In this document: one piece after another, positions 48,594 to 59,757 of the stretch
Layout: each line of letters begins with the position of its first letter
Numbering within the stretch: the first letter of the stretch is position 1
NCBI RefSeq assembly: GCF_025698545.1
Contig: NC_068570.1
Span: 51,169,924-51,233,923 of the forward strand
Source of the DNA: Gossypium raimondii
Lineage: Eukaryota; Streptophyta; Magnoliopsida; Malvales; Malvaceae
Length of the DNA stretch: 64,000 nucleotides
Direction: 5' to 3'
Translations under genes and position numbers: made by a program
The notes under the pieces: generated by a model
Databases searched by the model: none
Told to the model about the DNA's origin: nothing
Seen by the model: the letters and a program-made list of their open reading frames with translations, nothing else

Positions 48594-51080
48594 TGTACAA
48601 GACAAATTTTTAGCCCAAAGCCCAATACAACCCAATTAACCCTACCAATACACCAAACCAATTAAACTAACCCATTAACCCTCAGCCCAAAACAGTTAAA
48701 CCCAAAACCCATTTACACCCAAACCCGAAGCCTAATAGCCAGGCCCAATTTCCCTAAAAAATATCTGCCTAAGGTTTTAGAGACTGAAACCCTAGGCTCC
48801 GCCCCTTTGATCCTAGCCTACTGCCTTCAGCCTCCATTACCCATGCCACCGTCGCACCTACTACCACCTGCTTCAAACGCCTGCGAAGAAGAAAGAAGGG
48901 ACAATCATAGCAATGGAGAATGATGACACAATCGGTTATAAAAAGCCAACAATATGTAATTTTAAGGGGGGTTCCAACAACTTTTGTAACACAAAAAAAG
49001 AAACAGACATTAACAAAAAAGAAATAAAAACAAGAAAATTTAAGAGGTGATTTTCTCTCATTTCTGTTTAGTTTTTTTTTTACTCTATTTTCATTTTTCT
49101 CTCTCTTCTTTTGTATGATTTTTTTACGTAATAAAAATAAGAGAAAGGGACCTTACTGCTGGCAGTGTCGGGGAGGAGAAGACGATGCCCTCTCTCGTTC
49201 TTGAGCTTGGCTCTTTTTTTCGAGGTTTGGCCTTGGATTTGTGCCTAAGAAGCCCGGCTTCAAAAAGGATAAAAAGATCCGATTTTGAGTCGCCAAGAAA
49301 CGCATCTCGTGGTTAATGCGCTGAGGCCTAGATCGCCAATGACCCAAGGCCAAGGCACAGGAGAACGAGGGAGAGAGAGAGCTCCTATCTGTTTTTTTTT
49401 TTGAAAAATGGTTTTAAAACTGTTTTTTAGTGTTTTTTTTAGTATTTATATTAATTTTAAAACGGCGCCGTTTTGGATAAGGGGATCCGCGCGTCGACCC
49501 GACCCAACTCAGGCGATCCGCGTGTTTTCTATTAAGGGGTTATTTGCGCCTCAGGCCCTTCCGCATTTTTGGTCTGATTCAATTTGATCCTATTTCGCTA
49601 TTTCCTTTTATTTTTAATGTAGCCCCACAACGTTTTTTCTTCCAATCTAGCCCACCGCTGCGTTGCATTTTGGAGGGCTTCGGTTATTTACCCATTTGGT
49701 CCCCCTATTTCGACGTGTGTCGCAATCTGGTCCTTTTTTTATTTTTTTATTTTGAATTCGCCCAGTATTTTTGTTTTTACTTTGATTTAGTCCCTTTTAA
49801 TAATTTATCATTTTGTTCATTATTTTAATGTTACCATCGATATTATTATTCATTGTTATTGGTTTTATTTCCCATTTATTTAGTCATTACAATCTTATTA
49901 ATGCCTTAACTAGTTTTTAGTGATTTATTATTATTTTAGCTTTATTCTCATAATATATGTACATATACCTATGTATATTTTATGTATATGTGTACACATA
50001 TATGTTTCTATATTTTATTTATATATACCTATATACACGTCTATACTTCATTTTCATAAATACATATATATACACACTTACATTTTTTAATGTATAATAA
50101 TTCAAATATGTAAACATACACATGTTTTCATATTCTCATTATTTTATTTATATATATGTGTTTATATATTTTTATATTTGCATCATGTTGTTAATTTTGT
50201 TCATTTATTTGCATGTTTATTATTATTTGTTTTCTTTATTTAGTTCCTAAGTATTTGTTACCTTGCCCGTATGATTTTTTTATTATTTATTGTTTTACTT
50301 GTATCATTTTATTTACATTGTCATCATTATTATTATTTTACATCCATTTTACTCGAATTTATTAAGAACAAAAAATTTCAAAATAAAAGCAACACTCGGT
50401 ATTTGGGATCTTCAAGAGAATCGAGCCCTAACGTAGTGGGTTCCGATTTTCTTTGCTGAATCTAAATAATCAAGGTTACTTTTTTAAAAAAATGAAAATA
50501 AAAATAAATAAAAGCTCAGTATCAGGAATTCAATATGTCGTGTCCGAACGCATTGGATGTGACACGTTGATTTTTCGAGATGAGGATTTTCTTAAAAACA
50601 ACCAAGGCAATGTTCAATGTTCGGAATGTTGAAAAATTGTGCCCTAACGTATTGGGTTGCGATTTCCTCATCTGACTCGGACAATTGAATATCCTTTTTT
50701 AATTTTTGTTGTAGGAGTTTTTTAATATAAGCAACCTATTTTATACAAGTCATTTTAAGACAAAGGATCGTATTTTAAATTTCTTTAAAATTTTTAGTTT
50801 TCGACATTAAGATATTGACTAATCAACTAGGTACCAATTTTTGGGCGTTACGAGGGTGCTAATCCTTCCTCGTACGTAACCGACTCCCGAACCCATTTTT
50901 CTAGATTTCGTGGACCAAAATCATTGTTTTAATAAAATCAAAATCGTTTATTAAAAACAACCACTTTTCGAGGTGATCCAATCACACCTCATTAAAAAGG
51001 ATTGGTGGCGACTCCCATTTTCGTTTCATTTGTCAAAACCCAAGTCGACCCCGTTTTCAATCAAAAAAATGGTGTCAACA
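48594..51080 (+). repeat. 3' LTR of the Tat/Ogre-type element
   Basis: It starts TGTACAAG and ends GTGTCAACA, directly followed by the target duplication ATGTG. It matches 33720-36207 over its whole length. Confidence 0.9.
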
Positions 51081-51085
51081 ATGTG

Positions 51086-54000
51086 AATAAAGTATTAAAT
51101 GTTATATGTGAATTAAGTGTTTATGTTATGTTTGTGAAATGAGAGAAAGATTTTGGTATGTGAACGTAAAAGTTAATTAGCAATAATATATTTTAAAGCG
51201 AGAACTATAAGTGATAAAGTTAATTCAAATGATTTTATGTTTTGGAAGCAATTAAAAGTATATGTATATTAGTGAAAGAAATTATATGAATAAATATTTT
51301 AAAATTAAACAAATTGAATTTATATAAAATGGTAAGATTGAATTCAATTAGGTACTTACTAACTTAACGTGTTTGTTTAAAACGTAGGTGAAAGAAAATA
51401 GATAGAAGGTACATGGAGTACTTCTTCACGAAGATTACATCAACTCTCAAAGTTTCAAGTCTCTTTTGGTATATATTTTGAACATGAAAATATGTAATAT
51501 AAATCTCTCTTTCTTTCTTTTTTCATTTCTACAAAATCAACAAATATGTAATATAAATTAATTTCCTTTTAAAAATAATTTTAATTTATTTGTAATTTTA
51601 GGTGGTCATCTAGCTTTTGTTTCATTTATAATTTTATCTTGATTATGAGATTGTAAAATATTTTGTGCTATATTAAAATTTTCAAAATTGTAATAAAATT
51701 ATTATTTTTAGTATTTGTTAATTCACTTTGAAAAATTAATTGTTAAATTATTTGAGGAGTGCTTCGTCACCGAAGGCTACAAAAATATATTTGATTAATA
51801 TACTTATAATTTTATCAATATCGGATGTAAGTGTATTGGTGAGAAGGATTTTCATGATTTATTTAATAAAGTAAGACATCATACAATGTTATCTCTTTTC
51901 TTTTTTTTCTTTTCATTAATTTAATAAAATAAGATAATCCTTTTTTGTTATACCAAAGTTTCTATTTTAAATTTTGCAAAATATTAGCACTAATTAATTT
52001 TAACAATTTTATTAAGATAACATCTTTTATTATTTTAATATTATTCATAAAATTATAATTAAAAATAATATATTTTAATTAATACATATAACCACCCATG
52101 CATAGCACGTAATAAAAAACTAATTTTAACCATATAGGAAAATAAAAATATTAAAATATAATACATCAAATACACTAAAAATATTAAAATAAATGTTTCC
52201 CAATAAATTGAAAATAAATTAAAAAATTATAATTAAATAACACTAATATAGATGCAATTTAGCAAGCAAAATTAACAATAAAATAAGAATTATACAATAT
52301 CTAAATAATAATAACAAAATAGTAGCAATATAATAACAAAATGACAGCAAAACAATGACAAGACAGTAGGAAAATAACAACAGCTTTTTAGAAAACAAAC
52401 CTTTTTTTTTTTTTTGTCTAAACCCATCTTTCGAACCTATATTTTTATTCAAATCCTCTAACTTTTCGAACCGACCAATGATTTCTCAATTTCACTTTTG
52501 GTTTTATGTACTAATTTTTTTCCATGGGTGTCATGAATCTCTCTCTTCGTACAACTCTAGCAAAAGCTTCGTGTGGATGGCAATGACAGATTTAGTTAGT
52601 GTGAATATTTGGCAATTATAAAAATAAATTTAAAATTATATATCAACTTTGATTTAACGCGTAATTTGATATAATTATATATATGAAATTTTGATTATAG
52701 TTTAAATGCATACATGAAACTTTAATTTTAATTCAATAATATTCACTTCAAAAATAAATACATTAATTTATTTTATATTAATTAAATATAATTATTTGTG
52801 TATGCTATATATAAACATAAAATGATATAATATTAATAATTATGCTAATAATTTATGAGAATTGAATTAAATCAAAATTTAATGTATAAAACTGTACAAA
52901 ATTAAAATTGATAAATAAAGTTTCACATTAAACCAACTTTCACAAACAATTTTAAGATATTTTCCTAAAAAAAAAATTCATCGGTTTCAAATACATAGAG
53001 ATTTTTGGCTTATGAGCAAATTCCAAACCCCATATTTAGGGGTTTCAAATTCCTACAAGTTTCGTCCTATCCCAAAGCAATATTGATAGTTCTAAATTTC
53101 AAACCTTTTTCTTGGATTTCTATTGATAGCTTTAAAGGAAAGTGTAGGTTGATATTCTTAAGATGATCTTGATTTTTCCATTCAAGGAAAGCCATTTCGT
53201 GAAAGGAAGAAAATCTGTTTGGTGATTGAGAAAACCTAAGAAATGACTAGAAAATAAAAAAAGGATAAGATGAAGAAAGAAAAAAAATAGAAAATAAAAA
53301 CTTGAACTTTATCTTTTTTAGTTTAATTATAAATTTATAATTAATTTTTTTCTTTTAATATGACTTAATTTAAAATATACAATATGATTGATTAAGAAAA
53401 AATTTAACAGAGCAAATGATAAAATATAAGTATCCTCCCATATATGTTGGGGTCTTGCTTCATATTTAAAAATGTTTGGATAAAATATATAATTTTATAA
53501 AATAAAATTATAATACGAAGTAAAATATTTTCAATCATTGTATCAAAATAAATGTTTTATGTCTTAAAATTTTCATTTATCCTAAAGTTAGTGTTCAATC
53601 TATAGTGTGATAGAAAAGAGAATCTCAAGAATGCTTTTACTGTGCAAATCCAAGTTGGGTGTTAGGCTTTTATTTTAATAAATAGGATAAATGATAAATT
53701 TAAGGTTTAGAAACATTTATTTTGATCCAAGGGTTGAGAATATTTTAGTTTCGTGGTTCCATTATAAAACTTTTAGTATAGTTGTCACCGTTTAAAATTA
53801 AGTATAGACCCAAAAAAAAATAGACATTTTTAAAATATAGGTCAAGCTCGACTTTTAATATTCAAAACTTGAGTTCGACTTTTATAATAATTTTCTTTTA
53901 TTTCATGTATTAAGTAATTTATATCACACAAAGTTAATTATGTTATACTATAGTATAATATTTAGTAGTCATGAGGTTAACAAGTGTCTTATGGGAATAT

Positions 54001-54990
54001 AATAAAATATATAAGAAAAAGAGACGCATGTCAATTTTGTAAAACTGCATGTGTAATAGAAAAGCACATTACTAGTGTACCAAATGTTAACCCATATTAA
54101 AAAGATGTTGAGTTATTTGCATTTGAAAATTTAATAAAATAAAAGAAATATCCATATATATAATTACTAAAAATAATATGAATTGATTTAAATAATTAAG
54201 CTTAAGTTATCCATTTATTATAAATATAACTAAAATTTAATATTTATATGGTAGTAATGATATGAAAGGTGAGGTATATATTTATAAAACAGTAGCCAAA
54301 AGATGGAACATCTTTAGTTTTGGTTTCTGAAAGTGATGAGGACACTGGATTCCACTTCCAAATTTTATAATTGGATTAGTTGTTTATGGTGAGAATCCCA
54401 TGTTTGCCTAAGACCCCGAACATAAAAACTAGGAGCAACGTGGGCTAAAACAAGTGAAAAATCTTTCAAAAGATTTAGGGTTCATGGTGAGACAGCTAGC
54501 ATTTTGCGCCAGCTCATTAAACCTACTCCATTGCTAATCTTCAATTTCCTTAAATATCTTTAATTAATCCTACTTTGAACTTTTCAAACAGAAGTTGTTC
54601 TACTTATAGATCTTCTGAATACTAAAACCCTAATGGCTATAATAGATGCAATCAACTTCAAATTTAGGATAAAATATTTCATGCCCATACTCTGCCTGAA
54701 TTTCCAAGAAGATACAAATACCAACTCCACTATATGTAGTTGGTTGATTCATAGCACTACTAAATTATTTTTAGTAAAATTGGAAGTTTATGTTTGCACA
54801 AGTTTCTTGTATACATAGTAATAATGTAATATTATTTGTCGGCTATGGTTGACTTCATACTACACAATTTGGACCCCTTTTCCTTCTTGACTTCAATGCC
54901 TATTTTATTTATTTATTTATTTATTTTTATGTTTTTGCCCGCCAAATTTCACGTATTACTTTATCCCTTGGAAATGCAGTCTACAGCCTA
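51086..54990. other. AT-rich gene-free stretch
   Basis: No coding region recognised. It contains a possible Helitron-like 3' end at 52092-52123, several poly-A/T runs, and an ATTT microsatellite (about 54901-54928) close to the promoter of the glycine-rich gene. Confidence 0.6.
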
Positions 54991-55000
54991 CTCTGTGTAG

Positions 55001-55008
55001 TATAAATA
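55001..55008 (+). promoter_or_regulatory. TATA box of the glycine-rich protein gene
   Basis: TATAAATA. A start of transcription about 30 bases on would be near 55033, just after the ATG at 55029, so translation should use the ATG at 55107. Confidence 0.65.
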
Positions 55009-55106
55009 TGTGACCATGGAGATCGAGGATGAAAACCAAGCAAAGTTTAATTGAGATTAGGCCTTACTTAGCCTTGTTACTTCTTGGAGACTCTATTCAT
55101 CAAACA

Positions 55107-56309
55107 ATGGCCGCCATTTCCATTTCTGATAAAGTTTGGTACATGGCTATTCTTCTTTTATGCATTGTTGCTACTTTGAATCGTGGTGTTGTAGGAGGTG
55201 ATGTTAATGATGAAGACGATAATTACTGCTCATATAGAAGTTGGCGAAGTTGTGGCAGCTTCTTTGGCAGAGGTGGTAAGAATTACGGTGGTGCTGGAGG
55301 GGGAGGTGGAGGTGGAGGAGGAGGCGGAGGAGGAGGTGCCTCTGGTAATGCTGTAGGACACGGAGAGGGGCATGGTGCAGGAGGAGGTAGTGGCAGTGGT
55401 GGAATGGGAGGAGGTGGTGGTGGAGGTGGTGAAGGTAGTGCTAGTGCTGGTGCTGGTGGTATTGGGTCAGGTCACGGAGAAGGCTTTGGAGCTGGAGGTA
55501 GTGTGCAAGGTATTGGTGGTGGTGGTGGAGGTGGAGAAGGTGGCGGAGGTGGCAGTAGTTCTGGTAGTTCTGGGGAAGGGTTTGGTCATGGTAGTGGTTT
55601 TGGAGCAGGCATAGGCGAAGGGGTGGGAGGTGGTAGTGGTGGTGGTGGTGGTGGTGGAGGGGGAGGGGGAGGTGGGGGTGGTAAAGGTTCTAATGGAGGA
55701 TATGGCCATGGTAATGGTTATGGTGAAGGTGGTGGTGGTGGTGTTGGCAACGGAGGGGGCGTTGGTGGTGGTGGGGGAGGAGGAGGTGGAGGTGGAGGTG
55801 GAGGTGGGGCTAATGGAGGGTCTGGTCATGGTAGTGGATATGGTGCTGGTATGGGAGTTGGGACTAGTGGAGGAGGTGGAGGAGGTGGCAATGGTTATGA
55901 TAGTTCTGGGGAAGGGTTTGGTTATGGTAGTGGTTTTGGAGCAGGTGCAGGCATAGAGGTGGGAGGTGGTGGTGGCGGTGGTGGTGGAGGTGGAGGTGGG
56001 GGTGGTGGAAGCTCTAATGGAGGATATGGCAATGGTAATGGTTATGGTGCTGGTGGTGGCATTGGTATAACAGGCATTGGAGGGGGAGCTGGTGGTGGAG
56101 GAGGGGGGGGAGGAGGTGGTTCGAGTGGAGGTGGAGGCGGAGGTGGAAGTGGAGGAGGAGAAGGGGTGGGCTTCGGAGGGGGTTCAAATGGTGATAAGAA
56201 AGGAATGAACATGGGATTTGGAATGGGGATGGGAATGGGCATTGGATTTGGTTTTGGCATGGGAACAGGCGGAGGTAAAGACTCAAATAATAATAATGGC
56301 CATCCCTAA
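55107..56309 (+). CDS. secreted glycine-rich protein (cell-wall type)
   Basis: A single exon of 400 residues. The start at 55107 is preferred over the in-frame ATG at 55029: it sits in the plant consensus AACAATGGCC, and the TATA box at 55001 would place the transcript start after 55029. The hydrophobic segment VWYMAILLLCIVATLNRGVV is a signal peptide. A short Cys-containing head (YCSYRSWRSCGSFFGRGGKN) precedes about 300 residues dominated by glycine runs, broken by GHGxGxGAG and SNGGYGxGNGYG blocks. The end (MNMGFGMGMGMGIGFGFGMG) is Met/Phe-Gly rich. A block with SSGEGFGxGSGFGAG occurs twice about 336 bp apart, showing internal duplication. Such proteins are structural parts of the cell wall; that role is inferred. 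AATAAA follows at about 56442. Confidence 0.85.
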   Translation: MAAISISDKVWYMAILLLCIVATLNRGVVGGDVNDEDDNYCSYRSWRSCGSFFGRGGKNYGGAGGGGGGGGGGGGGGASGNAVGHGEGHGAGGGSGSGGMGGGGGGGGEGSASAGAGGIGSGHGEGFGAGGSVQGIGGGGGGGEGGGGGSSSGSSGEGFGHGSGFGAGIGEGVGGGSGGGGGGGGGGGGGGGKGSNGGYGHGNGYGEGGGGGVGNGGGVGGGGGGGGGGGGGGGANGGSGHGSGYGAGMGVGTSGGGGGGGNGYDSSGEGFGYGSGFGAGAGIEVGGGGGGGGGGGGGGGGSSNGGYGNGNGYGAGGGIGITGIGGGAGGGGGGGGGGSSGGGGGGGSGGGEGVGFGGGSNGDKKGMNMGFGMGMGMGIGFGFGMGTGGGKDSNNNNGHP

Positions 56310-56743
56310 ACCAAACATACATCTAAATTCCCATCCCCGTATTGGTTGGGAGGTATCACCCTTGGGCCTTAAGTCACCACACCCTATTCTTTCTTTATTT
56401 TCTACTACGAATCAAGTACTGAGAGTGGAGATTCCTATGGCAATAAAAAATGTCGCTTTCTACTTATTTTTGTCTATCAACTCTTTGGTGTTACATTCAC
56501 CATTCCTTCTACTACTGTTCCTAGTTCCTGTATTAGGTATAAATTGTCAAAATCATCAAATCCACTTCTCAAGAAGATAACTACATAGGTTTGGAAAATT
56601 AAATTTATAATACGGGTAATGAACACAAGATTATACAAGCAGACACAGAGTGTCGTATGTTCTTACATTATTAATATACAGGGAACCACTGCTCGACATA
56701 TGCTCCTGAGAAAATCGGATCACAACAACGTTGAATTACTTGG
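56310..56743. other. convergent 3' flank
   Basis: 3' untranslated sequence of the glycine-rich gene (plus strand) meets that of the next gene (minus strand). No further coding is seen. Confidence 0.6.
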
Positions 56744-58645
56744 TTACACTCTTGGCCACTGTGGACTAACTACCTGCAACAGCCATTAAAAACAATCAGA
56801 ATCTATCATATATGTTCAACTTAAAGATCTATAATTGTTAATGTAAGGATATTCCTGGTGCTTGCTATGAGTTATTTGTCCCTTTAAATATTGTCTTCAC
56901 AGTTTTGTCCAAAAAGAATAGCATTGTCGAGGTATTGTTCGTTTCGAAGATTTGAAAACTGTCCTCACTGTTTTGTTCTACAGGGAAGGGTGATTCTTGC
57001 TTTAAAAATCCTTATTTCATCAATGTGGAATCATGTTTTCCCCTCAACAATAATCACCATTAAAACTTATTCAGCTACGTAGATCCTAATCGTTTGAAAT
57101 CCCTCGGCAGCTCAAAGTCCTGGGTCATATCATCCATCTCAACAACAATTCACTCACCTCAAGTGTGCTAAAAACTAACCGCATTCGGCTAGCAACAACT
57201 GAAGGCTCTTCTGCACGTCCGGCCACTGCCATTTGCTCGAGCTGGAGAGTTTTCACAGGAAGCCTATGGCAAAAACAACAATCCATCTTTCAGTCGCTAC
57301 TGTTTAAATATATCGAAACAGCAGATTCTAGGATAATCAAAGAAATAACAGCATTTCTTTCTTTTAAAACAATGCATAAAAGATCAAAGTCTAACATTTT
57401 AAAAAAATGGTGGTTAGGTTTTTTTTTTTCAATCAGCATTGCCAAAAGCATATCTCACCATGCCATTCCTCTTATGAAGTATGCATTCGCTATGAGAGCG
57501 CAAAAGCCTTTCCATTGATGCAAGACATCATCTGATACTGGTGGTGTAGATGACCATCGGACTATAGTTGGTTGTGGTGTACACAATATGGTAATGAATA
57601 TAATGCTCAGCCATAAAATACACTCATTAACCTGCATAGTGAGAAAGAATGTTTTCCTTCAGCAAAAATATAGGGTCGGTTTAGTTTTTTCATGTACTTG
57701 GAGGGCTCTTAGAGGATTATATCACAAACCAATATAAAAAAAATGTGTTGGATTAGGTGTCAGATGCAAATACTTATTCAGAAATGAAGAGTTGAAGCAA
57801 CATAGGTTTATAGTGCTTCAGAGAAATGAATGTACCGCAGCTAAGTTATGGAATATCGCTTGTAAAACTAAAGGATCTCTAGAACAAAAGTAAGAGCTAA
57901 AATATGTAAGATCATCGCTGACCTCCTCTGCACAAATCTTGGATTTTACACTGGTGCTTCCGCCATAACTATGCATTACATCGATTTCAATACCGGATTC
58001 CTTCATGGCAATCAGTTCTTTCCGCAATCCTTCATCAGTGCAGCCCAATGCATATGCATTCACCCCAGCACTAATGAACTCCTGAGATACAACATCAGTC
58101 CAATAGTATTACATGAAGAAAGGCTAACATATATGGGTAAAATCGTTTGAACAAAGAGCAGATCAAGCAAGCAAGCAAATCAATGAATATACTTTTAGGT
58201 TGTCACCTCCTCCACGATCGATGACATTCCTGTACCGCCTAAACAAGCTGATTGCTATATTTCGCGACGATTTATACTCATCATCGGATGAAGCAGAACC
58301 ATGTGATTGACACTACAGTTAAAAAAATCATAGTCCAAACATGAAAACACTCAATTTTATTTCTAAAAGACAAAGTAAAATGGAAGAGTTCAGGTTCAAT
58401 AAAATCCTAACCAGCCATCTCTTTGGAGCAACTCGATGTGGTACAAGATAGGTTGTAAGCTTACTGGAATCTTTCCATGAAGGCAATGAACTACGAATAT
58501 GAACTACATTATTAGAGTGAATCCCTGGTAAGCTATGGTGAATTGCAGGCTTTGAAACAGAAGGTAGTTTAGAATGAAGAAGAGTATTGCCCAGAAATGT
58601 CTGGGTTTGGTTGATTGTTCCCGGAGGATTTCCCACCAACATCAT
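56744..58645 (-). CDS. conserved plant protein of unknown function, probably plastid-targeted
   Basis: Six coding exons on the minus strand: 58645-58412, 58312-58193, 58081-57923, 57631-57459, 57263-57158 and 56773-56744. They total 822 nt or 273 residues. A probable non-coding first exon ends at the GT near 58887. The first 58 residues lack acidic residues and are rich in Ser, His, Lys and Arg (HSKLPSVSKPAIHHSLPG), like a chloroplast transit peptide. The conserved part runs from SLFRRYRNVIDRGGGDNLKE through ALGCTDEGLRKELIAMKESG, LWLSIIFITILCTPQPTIVR and FCALIANAYFIRGMAWLP to VVSPQWPRV. The ILWLSIIFITIL stretch may be a membrane or buried helix. I recall this as a single-domain family kept across land plants, in some annotations called seed-maturation-like (Arabidopsis At5g14970 type); that label is from memory and its function is unknown. 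Confidence 0.85.
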
Positions 58646-58980
58646 GGAACCATCCTACGTTTATAGCCTTCAAATGAGGAAATAAAACAAGAACAAATAA
58701 GATGATTGCAAATTAAGAGGAATTTTATAACTTGGAGAAAAAAAACCCATCTCATCATCGCTAAGCGATTATTTTCTTTCTTGATTAAGGCGCTTAGAAA
58801 AATTAAATTGAAACCAAAGAGAGGATACAGATGATCAAAAAAGCGTGTTTATTAAACTGAAAAGAAAAGAAAATCAATATATTACCTTGGAGGATTTTGT
58901 GTTGGAGAGAAGGGTTGAAATTAAGAATATTTGAAGAAAACGTAAAAAGGAAGAATCTTGGAAATGGGCTAAAGCTTAAC
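58646..58980 (-). other. 5' untranslated exon and intron of the unknown-function gene
   Basis: On the minus strand a pyrimidine-rich leader ends at the donor CCAAG/GTAATATA (58887), and the acceptor GTAG at about 58657 precedes the coding exon by 11 bases. Placement is by splice motifs only. Confidence 0.5.
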
Positions 58981-58985
58981 CCCAC

Positions 58986-59757
58986 TTGTTATTTGAATGG
59001 TTCCCAGAGATTCAGTTGTTTGAAGGAAATTTAAAACGAAATTTTAAAAGCAATTTACGTGAATTATTTGGAGTCCTCAAATACCAAGATTTTTATTGCC
59101 TAGAGATGCACGTCAAGACCCAGAACTTATTAATTTGTCACAAGCAACCAAATATAGCGACGTTCCCCCTATCCGCCGTCGTTTTTGGGAATCATCATCA
59201 TACTCATGCCTATCCCATGAATCTTTTCTTCAAACAAACATGTTTGTGCATAATCTGACTAGACCTCATTCTCAATGAGATTTAAGGGCTTCTTTGGACG
59301 GGTATTTATCACTATTGCGGTGTATAATATTTAATTTCACCGTCACTACTGTTTTTACACTAATCACAGATAAAACGCTCTGCCCATCCAAAAAAGACTT
59401 CCATCATTGATGAAAAGCTTGCTATCACTTGAATAAGACTGCATAAATTCCTTGATTTATTGCGGTTCTACCTGTTTAGACATTCCAAGTCACTTAGACA
59501 GAGTAAGAGATAAAACCTCGATAAAAGAAAATGCCAAGCCATTATGAAACTTTGCCAGGTTTCAATCTTTCCCTTTCTTACTGATATATAAAATTCATTG
59601 TCATTATTCGAGAAATTGGAATTGAACAGAATACAAGCAATAAACAACAGCATGTTCATGTAATGTCATGTCAGTTAAAAGAGAAACAGGGCATTGGCAT
59701 TTGATTGCAGATGAAACAACGCAGGAAAACTGAGGAGCTGAAAGCGCAAATTCCATC
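58986..59757. other. intergenic stretch with a MITE and a small coding-like segment
   Basis: It holds a coding-like stretch at about 59094-59277 (+) and a short inverted-repeat element at 59287-59400. The rest, to 59757, is the probable 3' untranslated region of the T-protein gene. No complete gene is seen. Confidence 0.5.
59287..59400. repeat. short MITE, hAT/PIF-like ends
   Basis: The left end GGGCTTCTTTGGACGGGTA and the inverse of the right end (GTCTTTTTTGGATGGGCAG) are imperfect terminal inverted repeats of about 17 bp around a 110-bp body. The target duplication is unclear. Confidence 0.5.

Larger units (their letters stand above)
33720..51080 (+). mobile_element. Ty3/gypsy retrotransposon, Tat/Ogre type, both LTRs, coding parts broken
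   Basis: A 17.4-kb element. LTRs of about 2.49 kb lie at 33720-36207 and 48594-51080 and are flanked by the same 5-mer, ATGTG (33715-33719 and 51081-51085). Behind the 5' LTR the primer-binding site TGGCGACTCCGCTGGGGAT (36211-36229) resembles the 3' end of plant tRNA-Arg with one mismatch. Parts in order: extra ORF1 (about 36833-38943), gag (39101-41493), protease (41512-41934), reverse transcriptase and RNase H (43021-44250), a second archaeal-like RNase H (44400-44830) and integrase (44930-46168). A tandem array and a purine tract then precede the 3' LTR. The extra ORF, tRNA-Arg primer, second RNase H and great length fit the Tat/Ogre lineage. About ten breaks make it non-autonomous. LTR similarity by eye suggests an age of roughly one to a few million years. 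Confidence 0.9.

Noticed and set aside
55029-55106. Upstream ATG giving 26 extra residues to the glycine-rich protein
   Set aside because: It lies less than 30 bases after the TATA box and would bury the signal peptide; the ATG at 55107 has the better context.
55467-55829. Thr/Ser-rich open frame antisense to the glycine-rich gene
   Set aside because: It is the mirror of GGT/GGA codon runs; the sense frame has a signal peptide, a TATA box and a consensus start.
56014-56322. Pro/His/Leu-rich antisense frames over the end of the glycine-rich gene
   Set aside because: Low-complexity shadows of glycine codons with no family resemblance.
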